Assembly (NCBI GenBank): GCA_037447605.1
Contig: CM074819.1
Span: 1,597,874-1,661,873 of the forward strand
Origin: Zygnema circumcarinatum
Lineage: Eukaryota; Streptophyta; Zygnematophyceae; Zygnematales; Zygnemataceae
Length of the DNA stretch: 64,000 nt
Reading direction: 5' to 3'
Shown here: one piece after another, positions 53,261 to 64,000 of the stretch
Numbering within the stretch: the first letter of the stretch is position 1
How the letters are laid out: every line of letters starts with the position of its first letter
The notes under the pieces: model-generated
Databases searched by the model: none
What the model saw: the letters and a program-made list of their open reading frames with translations, nothing else
Told to the model about the DNA's origin: nothing
Translations under genes and position numbers: made by a program

Positions 53261-53598
53261 CAGGGGGTCCTCGTCATATTTTCCACCTGGTTTCGGCAAA
53301 TACCGGGCGAAAATATTGTTTTTGGCAAATAGAAGGTCCGTGTTACCAATAGGCGAGCGGAATGATGTTAGTGTTCATGTATATTCGTACGCATCGTATC
53401 GTATCGTTTGTTTTAATATCGTACCGCATCGTACCGTATCGGCTACTACAGCTCGGGTTTTAGGGTTTTTAGGGTACGGATAGTACGAATAGTACGGCTA
53501 ACTCTAAGTTACCGTACAAAAATGTGGTTTCGGCAAAATCGGTGCGAATTTATTGGTGACGCACTGTTGAAGGTGGAAAATATGACGAGGACCCCCTG
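53261..53598. mobile_element. MITE with 28-bp perfect terminal inverted repeats and TA flanks
   Basis: The first 28 bp, starting CAGGGGGTCCTCG and ending TTTTCCACCT (53261-53288), are repeated exactly in inverted orientation at 53571-53598. Both ends are flanked by TA, which fits a Tc1/mariner-type target duplication. The 338-bp element has an interior with CGTATCGTATCG and GTACGGATAGTACG short repeats and no coding capacity. A related truncated copy lies at about 63625-63956. Confidence 0.9.
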
Positions 53599-55058
53599 TA
53601 GCGAAGATCGACCTGCGGGGTTTACTGAAAAGGACACTCCTTCGCATGATTTTGTTGGCCGAATCTCCTTTCTAATTCGTAATTGAGTTTTCGATTTGCC
53701 TTCTCAAATTCGTGTTTAAAGTCTTCTCCTTATTTTTGAGACGTTGTCATCATCATCATTCTTTGTTTCTCTTGAATACTTAACTACTTTATACTGTTTA
53801 TCCTCCGCCGTAGGAACCCTAGAAACCCTAAACCCCTAATCCGAAAAGTGTTTAAAGGAAGCCTAAAATCAGTACGGATAGTTTCCTGGATCGAACTAGC
53901 GGTGGCAGAATTGCGACTTTGTAGGGTTCAGGGCTCAGGGTTGAATGCATTCATACCTTCTCTAGGGAACTACAACTACTTCCTGAAGGAGAAATTACCC
54001 CCCATAAACTAATTATCTAGTGGAAAGTCGTAGGCATCGACAAATTACGAAAGGGAAAGTAATAGACATCGACTAATTAGGGTAGAAAAAGTCATGTATT
54101 TGTGGTTTCTGAGGGAGGTTAGCAGCAGCCATGCTTGCACCATGGAAAGCTCCTTTTCGTGCTCAAGTTCGATGGGGGGCCAATGAGGAGGGCGGGCAAC
54201 ACTTGGAATTGCAAAATTGAACGGAAACAGAACTGCATGTGACCATCATCTTAAATAGTGAAGAGCTTCCAGACCCTTAAAGTGGAGTAAGGAAAAATAA
54301 ACTTAGGGCTGTTTTGGGCAGTCAGCAAACAGCTCATAAAGAGCACCCCCCCGGGTGCTATTTCTAACAGGTGATGAAGAGGGAGGGAGGGCGGGAGGAC
54401 GAAGCAGCACGAGAGAGAGAGAGAGGGAGAGAGAGAGTGTGAGGTTGGGAGGGAGGCATGGAACTAGTTTGGGGAGGGGAGGGAGAGAGGGGCATCGAGC
54501 TGGAAAGGAGCAAAGAAAGATAGCAATAAAGATTAAGTGAGTTCCTTGCAGGACAGACGGAGTGGGAGCCAGCAAAAGGTGATACTCTGGAGATAACTGA
54601 AAGCACACCCTGCATATTCACTGGGGCATTATGGGCACACCCAGGGGAACATTCACAGGGTGAAATTGCAGGAACTCTGACTATCCACCATGTTATTTCC
54701 ACTCCCTTCCCTATAACCTCAAACAGATGTATCCGAGCAATAGAAATACTCCGCACTCAGAATCTGTTAAAAGTTTAACTCTTCCCTTCGCTCTCCTCCA
54801 AATCCTGAGAGCCATCCCTCTCTACACCCACCTCGTTCATTCCTTCTCCCAAATCCCTCTCCCTTCCCCTCTTCATGCAATCTCCAGCCATAAGAAGATT
54901 GACATCCTCCTGTGAAGGAGAGATTAGTCACATCCTTAATAGTCAATAATCAATATTCAATAGTCAATAGTCAATACTCAATAGTCAATAGTCAATAGTC
55001 AATAGTCAATACTCAATAGTCAATAGTCAATAGTCAATAGTCAATAGTCAATAGGTAG
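53599..55058. other. Gene-free stretch with a (TCAATAG)n block
   Basis: Mostly AT-rich unique DNA with a GA patch at 54412-54440. Between about 54937 and 55053 there are about fifteen TCAATAG or TCAATACTCAATAG heptamer units. These end directly at the stop codon of the minus-strand protease mosaic (55059). No gene was recognised. Confidence 0.65.
54937..55053. repeat. TCAATAG heptanucleotide repeat
   Basis: Units AGTCAAT/AGTCAATA, with ACTCAATA variants, run in tandem, just 3' of the stop codon at 55059-55061 on the minus strand, so they probably lie in the 3' untranslated region of that gene. Confidence 0.92.
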
Positions 55059-63570
<8,512 letters not shown>

Positions 63571-64000
63571 CTGCAGTAGTTCTGGGAATTTTATGAGTTC
63601 TCGTTCATAATTATGGGTGGCATTATGGGTGGTACTATCCGTACTAGCCGTATGAGCTGTAGTAGCCGTTACAGTACGATACGGTGCGATATGGTACGGT
63701 ACGATACGAAACGCCCCGATACGGTACTAGCCGTACGAGCTGAGACTAACAACACAGCGGAAAACTACGTCTATGCGTTACGATATGGCACGATACGATA
63801 CGACGCTAAACGATACGGTACGATACGTACGGTCAAACATGAACTCTAACATAATATCGCCCGTCTATCGGTAACACAAACCTTATATATGCAAAATCAA
63901 TATTTTCGCCTCCTATTGGCCAAAACCAGGGTGGAAAATATGAGGACCCCCTACTGTACTGTTTCTCTCTGTACGGAGGCGCGTGGCCGCCCGGCGGGCC
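63571..64000. mobile_element. Truncated MITE copy and window edge
   Basis: From about 63625 the sequence is related, in inverted orientation, to the MITE at 53261-53598. It shares GCTGTAGTAGCCG, CGATACGGTACG-type short repeats and CAATATTTTCGCC, and ends at about 63929-63956 with GTGGAAAATATGAGGACCCC. The opposite terminus was not found, so the copy is truncated or rearranged. The last 40 bp are GC-rich and unassigned. Confidence 0.7.

Overview
The window is nuclear DNA from a green plant of the streptophyte lineage, and a non-seed land plant or a charophyte-like alga fits best. The support is direct: every recognisable gene is eukaryotic, with GT-AG introns whose phases close; telomere-type CCCTAAA/TTTAGGG repeats are present; the LRR gene has the plant one-repeat-per-72-nt-exon layout; and the gene set includes plant-style GET2, UCH37, an ARM-repeat protein, a DEAH helicase and ZNFX1-like proteins. 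The KirBac-like channel domain argues against a flowering plant, because angiosperms are not known to have Kir channels while a Kir-like gene is reported in moss (established knowledge; the placement is inference). Very long GA/CT tracts fill many introns and intergenic stretches. There are two assembly gaps (15686-16083 and 51192-51201).

Layout, left to right. 1-3500 is low-complexity DNA dominated by a ~1.3 kb (GA)n tract. 3590-5028 (-) is a two-exon gene for a small, probably mitochondrial protein; its intron and first exon both carry telomere-type repeats. 5665-12605 (-) is a 12-exon DEAH-box RNA helicase of 774 aa. 12741-13355 is an array of perfect palindromes. 13932-14782 (+) is a stand-alone copy of only the last two exons (RZ finger) of a ZNFX1-like gene. 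15357-16489 is a hAT-type transposon with a perfect 8-bp target duplication. 18015-19959 (+) is an ARM-repeat protein. 22825-33870 (-) is a ~2,200-aa ZNFX1-like helicase with NFX1 and RZ zinc fingers. 35378-38365 (-) is UCH37 and 38865-40659 (+) is GET2; these two are divergent and share a 499-bp promoter region. 42137-45058 (+) is an intronless proline-rich RING protein. 46211-52020 (-) is a 1,189-aa protein that ends in a Kir channel domain. 55059-63570 (-) is a mosaic of proline-rich, LRR, EGF, papain-like protease, EGF and LysM segments. A MITE family is present at 53261-53598 and, truncated, at about 63625-63956.

The genes do not form one pathway; this is ordinary eukaryotic gene order. 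Two proteins look unusual enough to deserve follow-up. One is the Kir fusion, whose selectivity filter reads STGLQ where TIGYG is expected. The other is the LRR-protease-LysM mosaic, which joins two recognition modules that plants normally place on separate proteins to an intact C1A protease. Exon coordinates were read by eye from splice signals and reading-frame continuity, and may be off by one or two bases.
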